DNA of 64,000 bases from Erysipelotrichaceae bacterium (lineage in GTDB: Bacteria > Bacillota_I > Bacilli_A > Erysipelotrichales > Erysipelotrichaceae), in NCBI GenBank assembly GCA_016280635.1, contig JAEEHC010000084.1, forward strand, positions 1 through 64,000, in the 5' to 3' direction. Both the position numbers and the translations under genes were made by a program. The stretch's first letter is position 1. Each line of letters opens with the position of its first letter. Shown one piece after another: positions 8,600 to 18,844 of this stretch. A model generated the notes under the pieces. It did no database searches, was not told the origin of the DNA, and saw only the letters and a list, made by a program, of their open reading frames with translations.

Positions 8600-10516
8600 A
8601 TGAAAGCAATTGATCTGGAACTCATGAAAGGATACCGCTATCTGTCCAATCTGCATTCTGCCGGCGGCAGTCTGTATTACACGGAAACCGTTGCCGACAT
8701 CGAAAACAACGACTACAAGCAGCAGCTGCACTGCCTGAAGACGACCGGTGAGGATACTGTCATCTGGGGCCCGCAGAAGAGGATAGCCTCCTTCACTCTG
8801 GATGACCGGCTGTGGCTGAAAAAGAGCGGCGAAGGTGAACTCATTGAGACCGTTTATTCGTCACTGACTGACGGTGGGGAGAAAGAACTGTTTGTCCTGC
8901 CGCTTTCGTCCGGCGAGCTGAAAGAGTTGAACGGGGACTATTATCTTACGGAAGCCGAGACTGACCGGCGCTGCCCGGAATACTACCGTCTTTCCGAGCA
9001 GGAAAAGAAGGCCTTCCACCAGGCCTGCAGCAAGGAAGAAGACTATCTGGTGCTGGATGAATATCCGTTCAACTATAACGGCGTCGGCTTCATCAACGGC
9101 AAGCGGAATTCCCTGTTCATCATCGACAAAAAGAGTCATGAAGTCGTCAGAATCACCCCGGAGACCATGGATGTGGAAGATGTTCAGGTCCATGACGGCA
9201 AGGTTTATCTTTTAGCCAATGACTATGAATCGATGAAGAAGATGTTTGCCTCGATATACTGCTTTGACCCGGTCAGGGGAAAGCTGGAGGAACTCTATCA
9301 TAACGAGAAGGCCTACCTCAGAGCCATTCACATCGTCCACGGCAGACTGTATGCCGAAGGCGCCTTTGACACCTGCATTTCCGGCCACAACTTCTACGAG
9401 GTAAAGGACGGCGATCTGCTTATGGCCTGTAAGAGCGAGTGGATGTTCTACAACAGCATCGGCAGCGACTGCCGCTATGGCAAGACCCATGGCCGGATCA
9501 CCAGGAATGACGAAGTCTACATGATCACGGTCGACAACGAAAGATCGATCGTCGTACGCTTCGATGGCGAGAAACTGACCAAAATCACCGATGGCGAAGG
9601 TTCGGTAGACGATCTGGCCTTTGTCGGCGATGATCTCTATGTCATTGCCATGAAGAACATGAAGCTTCAGGAAGTCTACCAAGCGCCAGCCTTTAAGCAG
9701 CTGACCGGCATCAATGAGGAAATCCTGAAGGACAGATATGTGGCCAGACCGGAGCGCTTCAGCTGCTTCAACGAGGATGAGATCGTCGGTTATGCCCTCA
9801 AGCCGATCAACTATGATCCCAATAAGCGCTATCCGGCGATTCTGGACATCCACGGCGGTCCCAAGACGGCTTATGGTGAAGTCTTCTATCACGAGATGCA
9901 GCTTTGGGCTTCTCAGGGTTACTTCGTCATCTTCTGCAACCCGCATTGCTCGGATGGCCGGGGCGATGACTTTGCCAACTATGTCCGCCACTACGGCAAG
10001 ACCGACTACTTTGACATCATGGCTTTCGTTGATAAGGCTCTGGAACTCTACCCGATCGATCCCAGCCGTCTGGCGGTGACCGGCGGATCATATGGCGGCT
10101 ACATGACCAACTGGATCATTACCCATACCGACCGCTTCAAAGCGGCGGCTTCACAGCGGTCCATTTCCAACCGCGTAGCTGATTTCTACTACTCTGACTA
10201 CGCCTACGATACGACTCATGAGCACGGCATCCCGCTTGATGAAAAGGCGATTGAGATGTTCTGGGACCGCTCACCGCTGAAATATGTGGAAAACGCCGTA
10301 ACCCCGACCCTGTTCATCCAGTCAACGGAAGACTACCGCTGCCCGTTCCCGGAAGCCCTGCAGCTCTTCTCGGCCCTGAAATGGAAGGGTGTTGAGACCC
10401 GCATCTGCGGCTTCAAGGGAGAGAACCATGAACTCTCCCGCTCCGGAAAGCCTCTCCACCGCCTGAGAAGACTCCAGGAGATCACCGACTGGCTGATCAG
10501 CCATACCCAAAACTGA
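8600..10516 (+). CDS. S9-family (prolyl oligopeptidase / acylaminoacyl-peptidase) serine peptidase
   Basis: GGSYGGYMTNWI nucleophile motif, DIHGGPKTAYGE, C-terminal GENHELSR. Start at ATG 8600 within the 8537 ORF. Confidence 0.92.
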   Translation: MKAIDLELMKGYRYLSNLHSAGGSLYYTETVADIENNDYKQQLHCLKTTGEDTVIWGPQKRIASFTLDDRLWLKKSGEGELIETVYSSLTDGGEKELFVLPLSSGELKELNGDYYLTEAETDRRCPEYYRLSEQEKKAFHQACSKEEDYLVLDEYPFNYNGVGFINGKRNSLFIIDKKSHEVVRITPETMDVEDVQVHDGKVYLLANDYESMKKMFASIYCFDPVRGKLEELYHNEKAYLRAIHIVHGRLYAEGAFDTCISGHNFYEVKDGDLLMACKSEWMFYNSIGSDCRYGKTHGRITRNDEVYMITVDNERSIVVRFDGEKLTKITDGEGSVDDLAFVGDDLYVIAMKNMKLQEVYQAPAFKQLTGINEEILKDRYVARPERFSCFNEDEIVGYALKPINYDPNKRYPAILDIHGGPKTAYGEVFYHEMQLWASQGYFVIFCNPHCSDGRGDDFANYVRHYGKTDYFDIMAFVDKALELYPIDPSRLAVTGGSYGGYMTNWIITHTDRFKAAASQRSISNRVADFYYSDYAYDTTHEHGIPLDEKAIEMFWDRSPLKYVENAVTPTLFIQSTEDYRCPFPEALQLFSALKWKGVETRICGFKGENHELSRSGKPLHRLRRLQEITDWLISHTQN

Positions 10517-10531
10517 AAAGCGAACAAATGA

Positions 10532-10567
10532 AAAAGGCCGTTGAAGCGTTTGCCTCAGCGGCCTTTT
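10532..10567. terminator. bidirectional intrinsic terminator
   Basis: AAAAGGCCG (10532-10540) / CGGCCTTTT (10559-10567) between convergent genes. Confidence 0.8.
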
Positions 10568-10583
10568 AATGTGCCTTAGCTGT

Positions 10584-11729
10584 TTATTTGCCGATCTCAA
10601 AGAGATCTCGGGGAAACTTGGAAAGGGAGACGGCGCCGTCTTCGGTGACCAGAACCATGTCCTCAATGCGCATGTACATGATGCCGTAGAAGATCATCTT
10701 TGGCTCAGAGCAGAAGATCATTCCCGGCTTCAGCACGTAATCAACGCCATTATTGACCAGCGGATGCTCGTGGCAGTCGATGCCGATCTGATGCCCCAGA
10801 CCGCCGCTGTCGCGGAAACGCAGGTAGTCCTGATAGCCGAATTCGCTGACTCCTTCCAGAACATAGCCATACAGCTGGTTGATGTTAGTCTGGTAGGGCT
10901 TGATCTTGGAAATCATGTTGAGCTGACCGTTGTGCAGAGCCCGGTAGCCCTCCTTGACGATTTCCGGCGCCTTGCCGTAGTAGAGCGATCTGCCCCAGTC
11001 GGAACAATAGCCCTTATGCATGAAGCCGATGTCAAAGGCGATGCCGGTTCCCTTGGTCAGGGTCTGCTCGCGGTCATAGTCAAAGGGAATCTCCACCGGC
11101 ATCTGGTTCTTCCGTTTGAAGCCGATGGTCGGCGGGAAGGAGAAATCGTCAATGCCGTGGGCAAAGCCGTACTGCATCAGGCAGTCTTCGGCTTCCCGCA
11201 TCGTCATGCCTTCCCGGAAGTTGTTGACCACATGCATGACGGCTTCATCAGTGAATTCCGCCAGCCAGGTCATGTGTTTGATCTCCTCAGCGTCCTTGAT
11301 GCAGCGGATGTCGTTCCAGATGTCCTCCGCCAGTTCGGTCTCAATGGAAGGATCGACGGCTTTCAGGGTTTCCTGCAGCCACTTGTTCTGGTCGGAACCG
11401 ATACCGATCTTCTTTCCTTTTACGATGGGTGCCAAAGTGTCTTCCATCTGGTCCATGTAGGACAGCACGACGCGGCAGCCCGGGAAACAGTCGCGGTTTT
11501 TGGGAATGGTAACGATTGTCAGCTCGCCGTCCTTATCCAGATAGGCCAACGATTCCGGTATCTCGTAGGCAGTGCAGTAGTCCGGCATGTTCTTCATGCA
11601 GGAACGCTGCCAGAACAGCTGCGTAGTTTCGGCGATGTACTGCAGATTGGCGCCGGTGCCAAACAGCACCGCATCCAGGCCGCGGCCAATCAGCGCCTGG
11701 GTACATTTCTTTCTTCTTTCACTGATCAT
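10584..11729 (-). CDS. M24-family metallopeptidase (Xaa-Pro aminopeptidase-like)
   Basis: FDIGFMHKGYCSDWGR, GLGHQIGIDCHE, FCSEPKM, RIEDMVLVTEDG metal-ligand motifs. Confidence 0.9.
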   Translation of the reverse strand: MISERRKKCTQALIGRGLDAVLFGTGANLQYIAETTQLFWQRSCMKNMPDYCTAYEIPESLAYLDKDGELTIVTIPKNRDCFPGCRVVLSYMDQMEDTLAPIVKGKKIGIGSDQNKWLQETLKAVDPSIETELAEDIWNDIRCIKDAEEIKHMTWLAEFTDEAVMHVVNNFREGMTMREAEDCLMQYGFAHGIDDFSFPPTIGFKRKNQMPVEIPFDYDREQTLTKGTGIAFDIGFMHKGYCSDWGRSLYYGKAPEIVKEGYRALHNGQLNMISKIKPYQTNINQLYGYVLEGVSEFGYQDYLRFRDSGGLGHQIGIDCHEHPLVNNGVDYVLKPGMIFCSEPKMIFYGIMYMRIEDMVLVTEDGAVSLSKFPRDLFEIGK

Positions 11730-11830
11730 ACGAATTGACTCCTTTTACTAATAAGATAGCACAAAACCCCATAAACATGAAAACATTTTTCATTTGGTGA
11801 AAAAAATTACCATACGAAAATGAAAATTTC

Positions 11831-11859
11831 TTGCAAACGCTCTGAAAACGCACTATAAT
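11831..11859 (+). promoter_or_regulatory. opp promoter with overlapping cre-like site
   Basis: TTGCAA (11831-11836), 17 nt, TATAAT (11854-11859); TGCAAACGCTCTGA (11832-11845) is one mismatch from the cre consensus. Confidence 0.7.
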
Positions 11860-11893
11860 TCAAATTATTATTGAAAGTAAAGGGGAAACAACG

Positions 11894-12817
11894 ATGCTAA
11901 AGTATATCGCCAAAAGACTGATCCTGGGATTGTTTACGATGCTCGTACTGGTTACCGTCGTCTTTTTTGGCATGAAAGCCATGCCCGGAAGCCCTTTCTC
12001 CAGAGACAATAAGGCCATCGCCGCGGAAACGCTGCGGGCACTGGAAGAAAAATACGGACTGGACAAGCCGGTTTCTGAGCAATATGTGATCTACATGAAG
12101 AATGTCATGCGCGGAGATTTCGGCATTTCGATCTCCAAGAAGGGCCAGCAGGTTTCCGAGATCATCGCCCTGCGCTTACCGGTGACGGCCAAGCTCGGTA
12201 TCATTGCCTTTGTCTTCTCCATTGCCGTGGGCATTACCCTGGGCGTCCTTTCGGCCCTGACCCGGCATCGATGGATCAATTCAGTCATTACCGTATTTAC
12301 GACCATCGGCGTATCCGTTCCGGGGTTTTTGCTGTCGCTGTTGATGATGGTAATACTGGCCGTCAAGCTGCGGCTATTGCCGATAATCGGCCTTAATACC
12401 CCGGCCAGCTACATCATGCCGGTACTGGCGCTGTCCTTCAGCCCGGTCTCCTCAATCACCCGTCTTACCCGTTCATCCCTGCGGGACGTCATGTCCAGCG
12501 ATTACATAACTCTCGCCCGTTCCAAGGGTACCAAGGAATTCTGGGTCGTGCTCAAGCACGGACTCAAGAACGCCCTGCTGCCGGTCGTTACCTACGCCGG
12601 CCCGCTGTTTGCCGGCATGATCACCGGTTCTCTGACTACGGAGACCCTGTTCTCAATTCCCGGCATCGGCAAGGAATTTACCAACTCGATCTCAAACCGC
12701 GACTATACCCTGTGCATGGGTCTGACCATTCTGCTTGGCGCTCTGGTCATCATCATGACCCTGGTCTCCGACCTGGTTGCCGCCATCATTGACCCGCGCA
12801 TCAAGGTGGACAAGTAG
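11894..12817 (+). CDS. oppB: ABC peptide transporter permease (OppB/DppB)
   Basis: BPD transporter permease sequence with LARSKGTKEFWVVLKHGLKNALLPVVT EAA loop. Confidence 0.9.
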   Translation: MLKYIAKRLILGLFTMLVLVTVVFFGMKAMPGSPFSRDNKAIAAETLRALEEKYGLDKPVSEQYVIYMKNVMRGDFGISISKKGQQVSEIIALRLPVTAKLGIIAFVFSIAVGITLGVLSALTRHRWINSVITVFTTIGVSVPGFLLSLLMMVILAVKLRLLPIIGLNTPASYIMPVLALSFSPVSSITRLTRSSLRDVMSSDYITLARSKGTKEFWVVLKHGLKNALLPVVTYAGPLFAGMITGSLTTETLFSIPGIGKEFTNSISNRDYTLCMGLTILLGALVIIMTLVSDLVAAIIDPRIKVDK

Positions 12818-12831
12818 GAAGGAGAAGAAAC

Positions 12832-13755
12832 ATGTCAGAGAAAATGGAAATCAAAGACGAAATGTTTGAACTTCTTCCCGAGGAAGAAAAGAACTCCGAG
12901 TTCATCGCCATGGAGTCCCAGACCTTCCTTCAGGATGCCTGGAGCCGCTACCGGAAAAACCGCCTGGCCATGATCGGTCTGGGCTTTCTGATCATCATGA
13001 TCATCATGTCGATCGTTGTTCCAATGTTTTCCAAGTATGGCTTTGAGACTCAGAACATCGAGATCCGCAACGCCCTGCCTTCCCTGGAGCATCCCTTCGG
13101 GACCGACAAACTGGGAAGGGACATCTTCGTAAGAGTCATGTACGGCGGCCGCATCTCGCTGGCAATCGCCTTCTCCAGCGCCTTCATCTGCCTGATCATC
13201 GGCATCCTCTACGGAGGCATTGCCGGTTATGTCGGCGGTAAGGTCGACATGGTGATGATGCGCATCGTCGACATCCTCGACAGCGTCCCGACGCTGCTGT
13301 ATGTCATTCTGATCCTGATGATCTTCGGAAACACGATCCCGGCAATGCTGCTGGCGATCTGCTTTACCTCCTGGATCGGCATGGCCAGACAGGTTCGTCA
13401 GCAGGTCAGATCGATCAAGGAAATGGAATACGCCCTGGCCGCGACCGTCATCGGTGCCAGCCATTCGCGCATCCTGCTCAAGCACCTCGTTGTCAACGCG
13501 ATCGGACCCATCATCGTCAACCTGACGACCATGGTCCCCAGCGCGATCTTTACAGAGAGTTTCCTCAGTTTCGTGGGCATCGGTCTGGATCCCTCGATCC
13601 CTTCCTGGGGAAAGCTGGCAAATGACTGCCGCGACCTCTTCTTTACCTTCCCGATCCAGATCACCTGGGTCATCGCCGCGATATCGCTGACCTGTCTGTC
13701 GCTGAACTTCATCGGTGACGGCATCGGCGAAGCGTTCCAGACCAAGAAAAGATAG
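12832..13755 (+). CDS. oppC: ABC peptide transporter permease (OppC/DppC)
   Basis: HPFGTDKLGRDIFVRVMYGGRISL and EAA-loop motif. Confidence 0.9.
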   Translation: MSEKMEIKDEMFELLPEEEKNSEFIAMESQTFLQDAWSRYRKNRLAMIGLGFLIIMIIMSIVVPMFSKYGFETQNIEIRNALPSLEHPFGTDKLGRDIFVRVMYGGRISLAIAFSSAFICLIIGILYGGIAGYVGGKVDMVMMRIVDILDSVPTLLYVILILMIFGNTIPAMLLAICFTSWIGMARQVRQQVRSIKEMEYALAATVIGASHSRILLKHLVVNAIGPIIVNLTTMVPSAIFTESFLSFVGIGLDPSIPSWGKLANDCRDLFFTFPIQITWVIAAISLTCLSLNFIGDGIGEAFQTKKR

Positions 13756-13767
13756 GAGGGTGAAAGA

Positions 13768-14775
13768 ATGCCATTACTTAAAGCAGAACATCTTACCACA
13801 TCCTTCATTACTCCGCAGGGAAAGGTCCAGGCGGTCCGCGATGTCTCCTTCGAACTCAACGAAGGCGAAGTGCTGGGCATCGTCGGTGAATCCGGTTCCG
13901 GCAAATCCCAGATGATGTACACCATCATGGGCTTACTGGCCGATAACGGCGTCATCGAATCCGGCAAGATTACCTTCGATGGGGAGGACATCTCCTTACT
14001 GGATTTCCCCGACAAGAAGAGCTATGACCGCAAGATGCTGGAAATCAGAGGCAACAAGATCGCCATGATCTTCCAGGACCCGATGACTTTCCTCAATCCG
14101 GTCCTCAAGATCGAGACGCAGCTGATCGAGCCGCTGATGAACCATACCAACATGACCAAACAGCAGGCCAGAGAAAGAGCCCTGGAACTGATGAGACTGG
14201 TCGGCATCCCTTCACCGGAAAAGCGCATCAAGCAGTATCCGTTTGAATTCTCCGGCGGCATGCGCCAGCGCATCATCATCGCCATTGCCCTGACCTGCAA
14301 TCCCAAGCTGATCATCGCCGATGAGCCGACTACGGCCCTGGATGTTACCATTCAGGCTCAGGTGCTGGAACTGATCGACAAGCTCAGAAAAGAGACCAAC
14401 ACCGCGGTCATCATGATCACTCATGACCTGGGTGTCGTAGCTAAGCTGTGTGACCGGGTAGCGATCATGTACGGCGGCAAGATGGTCGAGATCGGTACTG
14501 ACCGGGAGATCTTCTATCAGCCTCATCACCCCTATACCAAGGGCCTGCTCAGCTGCATTGCCAAGACCGGCGCTGACGAAAAGGAAGAGGAACTCAAGCC
14601 GATTCCGGGCTCACCGCCTGATTTGCTCAATCCGCCTAAGGGCTGTCCGTTTGTGGACCGCTGCGGCCGGGCAATGCGCATCTGCAAGGATGTCATGCCT
14701 GATGTCACTTCCTATACCGATACCCACAAGGCCAGATGCTGGCTGAACGATCCAAGGGCGAAAGGAGATGAGTAA
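13768..14775 (+). CDS. oppD: ABC peptide transporter ATP-binding protein (OppD)
   Basis: Walker A GESGSGKS, signature FSGGMRQR, Walker B LIIADEPTTALD, C-terminal oligopeptide Cys motif. Confidence 0.92.
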   Translation: MPLLKAEHLTTSFITPQGKVQAVRDVSFELNEGEVLGIVGESGSGKSQMMYTIMGLLADNGVIESGKITFDGEDISLLDFPDKKSYDRKMLEIRGNKIAMIFQDPMTFLNPVLKIETQLIEPLMNHTNMTKQQARERALELMRLVGIPSPEKRIKQYPFEFSGGMRQRIIIAIALTCNPKLIIADEPTTALDVTIQAQVLELIDKLRKETNTAVIMITHDLGVVAKLCDRVAIMYGGKMVEIGTDREIFYQPHHPYTKGLLSCIAKTGADEKEEELKPIPGSPPDLLNPPKGCPFVDRCGRAMRICKDVMPDVTSYTDTHKARCWLNDPRAKGDE

Positions 14776-15754
14776 CATGGAAAACAAGACCATTCTGAAA
14801 GTCTCTCACCTGAAAACCTATTTCGATGTCACCAAGGGCATCCTTACCCGCAAGCAGATCGTCAAGGCGGTCGATGACGTCAGCTTTGAAGTCAAGGAGG
14901 GTGAGACCCTGGGCATCGTCGGCGAATCCGGCTGCGGCAAGTCCACGCTGGGCCGGACGATCGTCAAGCTCTATGAACCGGAAGCCGGCACGATCGAATT
15001 CGACGGCAAGGACATCTCCAAACTGAAGGGAAATGATCTGAAGGCTTTCCGCAAGGATGTCCAGATGATCTTCCAGGATCCCTACGCCTCACTTAACCCG
15101 CGCATGACGGTCGGCGAGATCATCATGGAACCGATGATCATTCACGGTATCTACAAGACGGCTGCCGAAAGGGAAGCCCGTACGGTGGAACTACTGGAGA
15201 TCGTCGGTCTGAAACCCGACCACATCCGCCGTTATCCCAGTGAATTCTCCGGCGGCCAGCGTCAGAGGATCGGCATTGCCAGAGCCCTGGCTGTCAATCC
15301 GCGCTTCATCGTCTGCGATGAACCGATCTCCGCGCTGGACGTCTCCATACAGGCTCAGGTCATAAACCTGCTGGAAAAGATCCAGAAGGAAATGAACCTG
15401 TCGTACCTGTTTATTGCCCACGATCTGTCGATGGTCAGACACATCTCTGATCGCATCGGTGTCATGTATCTGGGCCACATGATGGAAATAGGGCCGGCAA
15501 ACGACGTCTTCTACCGTCCGCTGCACCCCTATACCATAGCCTTACTGTCAGCGATTCCGATTTCGGATCCCGATACCGCAAAAGCGAAGAACCGCATCAT
15601 TCTGGAAGGAGAGATTCCGTCACCAATCAATCCTCCGGGCGGCTGCCCTTTTGCCTCACGTTGCTCCAAGGCAACGGAAAGGTGTTTCCAACAGACACCT
15701 GAACCGATCCAGGTCGGCGATCGACTGGTCACTTGTTTCTTATACGAGAAATAA
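14768..15754 (+). CDS. oppF: ABC peptide transporter ATP-binding protein (OppF)
   Basis: [29 protein letters not shown]. Start may be 14768 or 14777; overlaps oppD. Confidence 0.92.
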   Translation: MSNMENKTILKVSHLKTYFDVTKGILTRKQIVKAVDDVSFEVKEGETLGIVGESGCGKSTLGRTIVKLYEPEAGTIEFDGKDISKLKGNDLKAFRKDVQMIFQDPYASLNPRMTVGEIIMEPMIIHGIYKTAAEREARTVELLEIVGLKPDHIRRYPSEFSGGQRQRIGIARALAVNPRFIVCDEPISALDVSIQAQVINLLEKIQKEMNLSYLFIAHDLSMVRHISDRIGVMYLGHMMEIGPANDVFYRPLHPYTIALLSAIPISDPDTAKAKNRIILEGEIPSPINPPGGCPFASRCSKATERCFQQTPEPIQVGDRLVTCFLYEK

Positions 15755-15772
15755 AAAGAAAGGAAGGAATCA

Positions 15773-17389
15773 ATGAACATGAAAAAGCTTTTCACATTAT
15801 TGCTTGCAGTACTTATGGTTGTTTCGTTAGCTGCATGCAGCGGTGGCGGCAATACCCCGGAAAAGACCGGTAAGGTATTCAAGTACGCTGTCGGTGACTC
15901 ACCGAACTATCTGGACCCGGCGATTGCGTCTGACTCCATCGGTTCATACGTCATTAACCAGTTCTACTACCCGCTGTACTACTTCTCACCTAACGGAATC
16001 TTACCGGCAGCTGCTGCTGATACCAAAGTCAGCGATGACGGACTGGTATACACGATCACACTGGTAGACAACAAATGGTCAGATGGCAAAGCGGTGACAG
16101 CCGACGACTTCGTCTATGGCGTCAAGCACGCTCTGTCTCTGGGTGACGCCGAGGTATCCTACCTGGCCTGGATCACCGACTACATCGTCAATGCCAAGAA
16201 CTATGTAGCCGCCAATACCGACACCATGACTGACATCGGTGTCAAGGCTCTGGATGACAAGACGGTCGAATACACCCTGGTCAAGCCGTGCAGCTTCTTT
16301 ACCTCACTGCTCTGGGGCGGCGTCTACTATCCGCTGAGACCGGACTTCGCTCCGTCAGGAGACTACACCTGGGCCAATACCGTTGGTTATCCGACATGCG
16401 GTGCCTTCACTCCGACTTTCATCGATACGGCTGCCAAGATCGAGTCCGTCAAGAACCCCAACTGGTTCGACGCTGCCAAGGTCAAGGTTGACGGTCTGGA
16501 ATGCAAGGTCATCACTGACATGGAATCTCAGCTGATGGCTTACCAGACTGAAGAGATCGACTTCGCGACTTCTCTGTCCGCCGGTACCGTTTCCAAGCTG
16601 TATGACGACAAGGAACTGTTTGCTTCCGGCAACGTCAACTACTACATGGAACTGAACATGAGACCGGAAACGGCCACCAACAAGGCTCTGCTTGATGTCA
16701 ATGTCAGAAAGGCCATCCTGTACGGAATCGACAGACAGGCTATCGTCGATGCCATTGACGCCGGCACCATCTACTACCCGCTGTACGGCTTCGTTCCGCA
16801 TGGCATCGTAGACCCCACTGACGGTGACTTCCGTACTACCGGCGGCGATCTGTGCAAGTATGATCCGGATGCTGCCAAGGAATTCCTGGCCAAGGCCGGC
16901 TACAGCACTGACAAGCCGCTTGAACTGGAGTACTACTACAACCAGAACACCACTCATGATACTGTCGCAGCTGTCCTGAAGAGCCAGTTGGCCGAAATCG
17001 GCATCAACCTGACTCTGAAGACCGGTGACGTCCGCACCTTCTTCGATGATCGTGACAATCAGGGTCATTACGAAGCTGCCAGAGGCGCCATGTCTGCTGA
17101 CTACAACGACGCTCTGACCTATCTGGATATGGCAACCTTCTCATATCAGACCAAGGCTTCCTGGGGTGATACTACCTATGATGCCCTGATGCTTGAGATT
17201 GCTTCAATGTCCGGTCAGGAAAGAATTGCCAAGCTCCACGAAGCTGAGAAGTACCTGGTTGAAGAACAGGCCATGGTCGTTCCGCTGTTCGGATACGGCT
17301 CAGCCTGCCTGCGTCACACCTATGTGACCGGCGACTTCGACAACGGCCAGGGCAACTCCATCTTCTGGTATGTTAACATCAACAAATAA
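15773..17389 (+). CDS. oppA: peptide ABC transporter substrate-binding lipoprotein (OppA)
   Basis: Signal peptide with LAAC lipobox; SBP family 5 sequence. Confidence 0.9.
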   Translation: MNMKKLFTLLLAVLMVVSLAACSGGGNTPEKTGKVFKYAVGDSPNYLDPAIASDSIGSYVINQFYYPLYYFSPNGILPAAAADTKVSDDGLVYTITLVDNKWSDGKAVTADDFVYGVKHALSLGDAEVSYLAWITDYIVNAKNYVAANTDTMTDIGVKALDDKTVEYTLVKPCSFFTSLLWGGVYYPLRPDFAPSGDYTWANTVGYPTCGAFTPTFIDTAAKIESVKNPNWFDAAKVKVDGLECKVITDMESQLMAYQTEEIDFATSLSAGTVSKLYDDKELFASGNVNYYMELNMRPETATNKALLDVNVRKAILYGIDRQAIVDAIDAGTIYYPLYGFVPHGIVDPTDGDFRTTGGDLCKYDPDAAKEFLAKAGYSTDKPLELEYYYNQNTTHDTVAAVLKSQLAEIGINLTLKTGDVRTFFDDRDNQGHYEAARGAMSADYNDALTYLDMATFSYQTKASWGDTTYDALMLEIASMSGQERIAKLHEAEKYLVEEQAMVVPLFGYGSACLRHTYVTGDFDNGQGNSIFWYVNINK

Positions 17390-17469
17390 TTCATCCAGAG
17401 ATTGCTAGAAATAAGATCGGATGATTACCTGTCACCCGGAAGCAAGGCTGCCGGGCGAAGTAAAAACTT

Positions 17470-17520
17470 AATTCATCAGTGAATTATGGCAGACAAGGGA
17501 TCCTTCGGGGTCCCTTGTCT
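17470..17520 (+). promoter_or_regulatory. tandem hairpins in the oppA-M24 intergenic region
   Basis: AATTCA-TCAG-TGAATT (17470-17485) and AGACAAGGGA (17491-17500) / TCCCTTGTCT (17511-17520); no clear U-tract. Confidence 0.5.
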
Positions 17521-17543
17521 TCAGCGAATGGAAAGAGGTATTT

Positions 17544-18776
17544 ATGTACAGTTTGGCTGAGCAGTATCGCATTGCCGATGCCTGTCTGAAAGAGCGACTG
17601 GAACTCGTCCTTCCTGAGGTGATGCAGGAGTGCGGGATCGAGTGCTGGCTGATTGCCTGCCGGGAATACAATGAAGATCCCATCATGAAATTCATTACCC
17701 CCTGTCACTTTCCCACGGCCAGAAGACTGTCCATCTTTCTGTTCTTTCATAAGGATGGTGCTACCCATCGCATCACGGTTTCCCGCCCCGATGAGGAACT
17801 GGCGAGATTTTATGACCGTGAATACGATGCAGAAAGCGAAACACAGATGGAGGCATTGATCCGGGTCTTACGGCAGTATGACCCGAAAAACATCGCCATC
17901 AATGTTTCTGAAGACGGCTATGCATACACCGATGGCCTGAGCCATGGGCTGTATGAGATGCTTATGAAAGAACTGCCCGCCGATCTGAGCAGCCGCTTTG
18001 TCAGCGCTGACCGGCTGGGCCTTCGCTATCTGGAAACCAGAACGCCGAGTGAACTGAAATACTACCCGGAAGTCATGGCTGAAGCCATGGAGATCATTGA
18101 GGCAGCCTTCTCTGACGAAGTGATCACCCCCGGTAAGACGACCTGCCGCGATGTCATGGACTTCATGGAACAGATGACCAATGACAAGGGGCTTTCCCTG
18201 TGGTTTCCGGCAACCGTTGACCTGCAGCGAAAGGGTGGCATGCTGGGCGAGAACACCGTCATTGAAAGGGGCGATCTATTGCACTGCGATTTCGGAATCG
18301 TCTATCTGAATCTGTGCACGGATACCCAGCGGCTCGCCTATGTGCTGAGGGAAGGCGAAGAAGACCTGCCTGAACAGCTTGCCGAAGCCATGAAGCACAA
18401 CAACCGTTTCCAGGACATCGTCAGAAAGAACATGGCCAGGGGCTTAAGCGGCAACGAGGTCTTTAGCGAAAGCGTTGAGGAAGGACGCCTGGAAGGACTG
18501 CGGCCGGTACTGTATTCCCACCCCTGCGGCCTGTTCGGCCATTCGGCCGGGCCGATGATCGGCCGGTGGGATCACCAGCAGGGCGATCTGCCCCATGGGC
18601 AGCCGCTGTTAAGAAACAACACTTCCTACGCTCTTGAACTTAGCGTCATTGAGCATCTGGACATCTATGAGCAGGATACCTACATCTTTACTGAAGAGAC
18701 CGTTGTCCTACATGATGGCAAAGTCGATTTTCTGGCGCCGAATCGCGAGCGCGTCAAGGTGATCGGGAAGAACTGA
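17544..18776 (+). CDS. M24-family metallopeptidase
   Basis: LLHCDFGIVYLNLCTDTQR, GHSAGPMIG, ALELSV, FTEETVV. Confidence 0.85.
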   Translation: MYSLAEQYRIADACLKERLELVLPEVMQECGIECWLIACREYNEDPIMKFITPCHFPTARRLSIFLFFHKDGATHRITVSRPDEELARFYDREYDAESETQMEALIRVLRQYDPKNIAINVSEDGYAYTDGLSHGLYEMLMKELPADLSSRFVSADRLGLRYLETRTPSELKYYPEVMAEAMEIIEAAFSDEVITPGKTTCRDVMDFMEQMTNDKGLSLWFPATVDLQRKGGMLGENTVIERGDLLHCDFGIVYLNLCTDTQRLAYVLREGEEDLPEQLAEAMKHNNRFQDIVRKNMARGLSGNEVFSESVEEGRLEGLRPVLYSHPCGLFGHSAGPMIGRWDHQQGDLPHGQPLLRNNTSYALELSVIEHLDIYEQDTYIFTEETVVLHDGKVDFLAPNRERVKVIGKN

Positions 18777-18844
18777 ATAAATATTAAATGCGGCCTGTCA
18801 TTACTGACAGGCTGATTAAGCAGATACTGGAAGGGGAGATTAGC

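Noticed and set aside
7151-8731. 526-aa minus-strand ORF antisense to the zinc-ribbon membrane protein
   Set aside because: No recognisable domain; the + strand ORF has zinc ribbons and TM segments. Long antisense frames recur under nearly every native gene here, as expected from codon usage.
10569-11738. 389-aa plus-strand ORF opposite the M24 peptidase
   Set aside because: Shadow ORF; the minus-strand M24 has all catalytic motifs.
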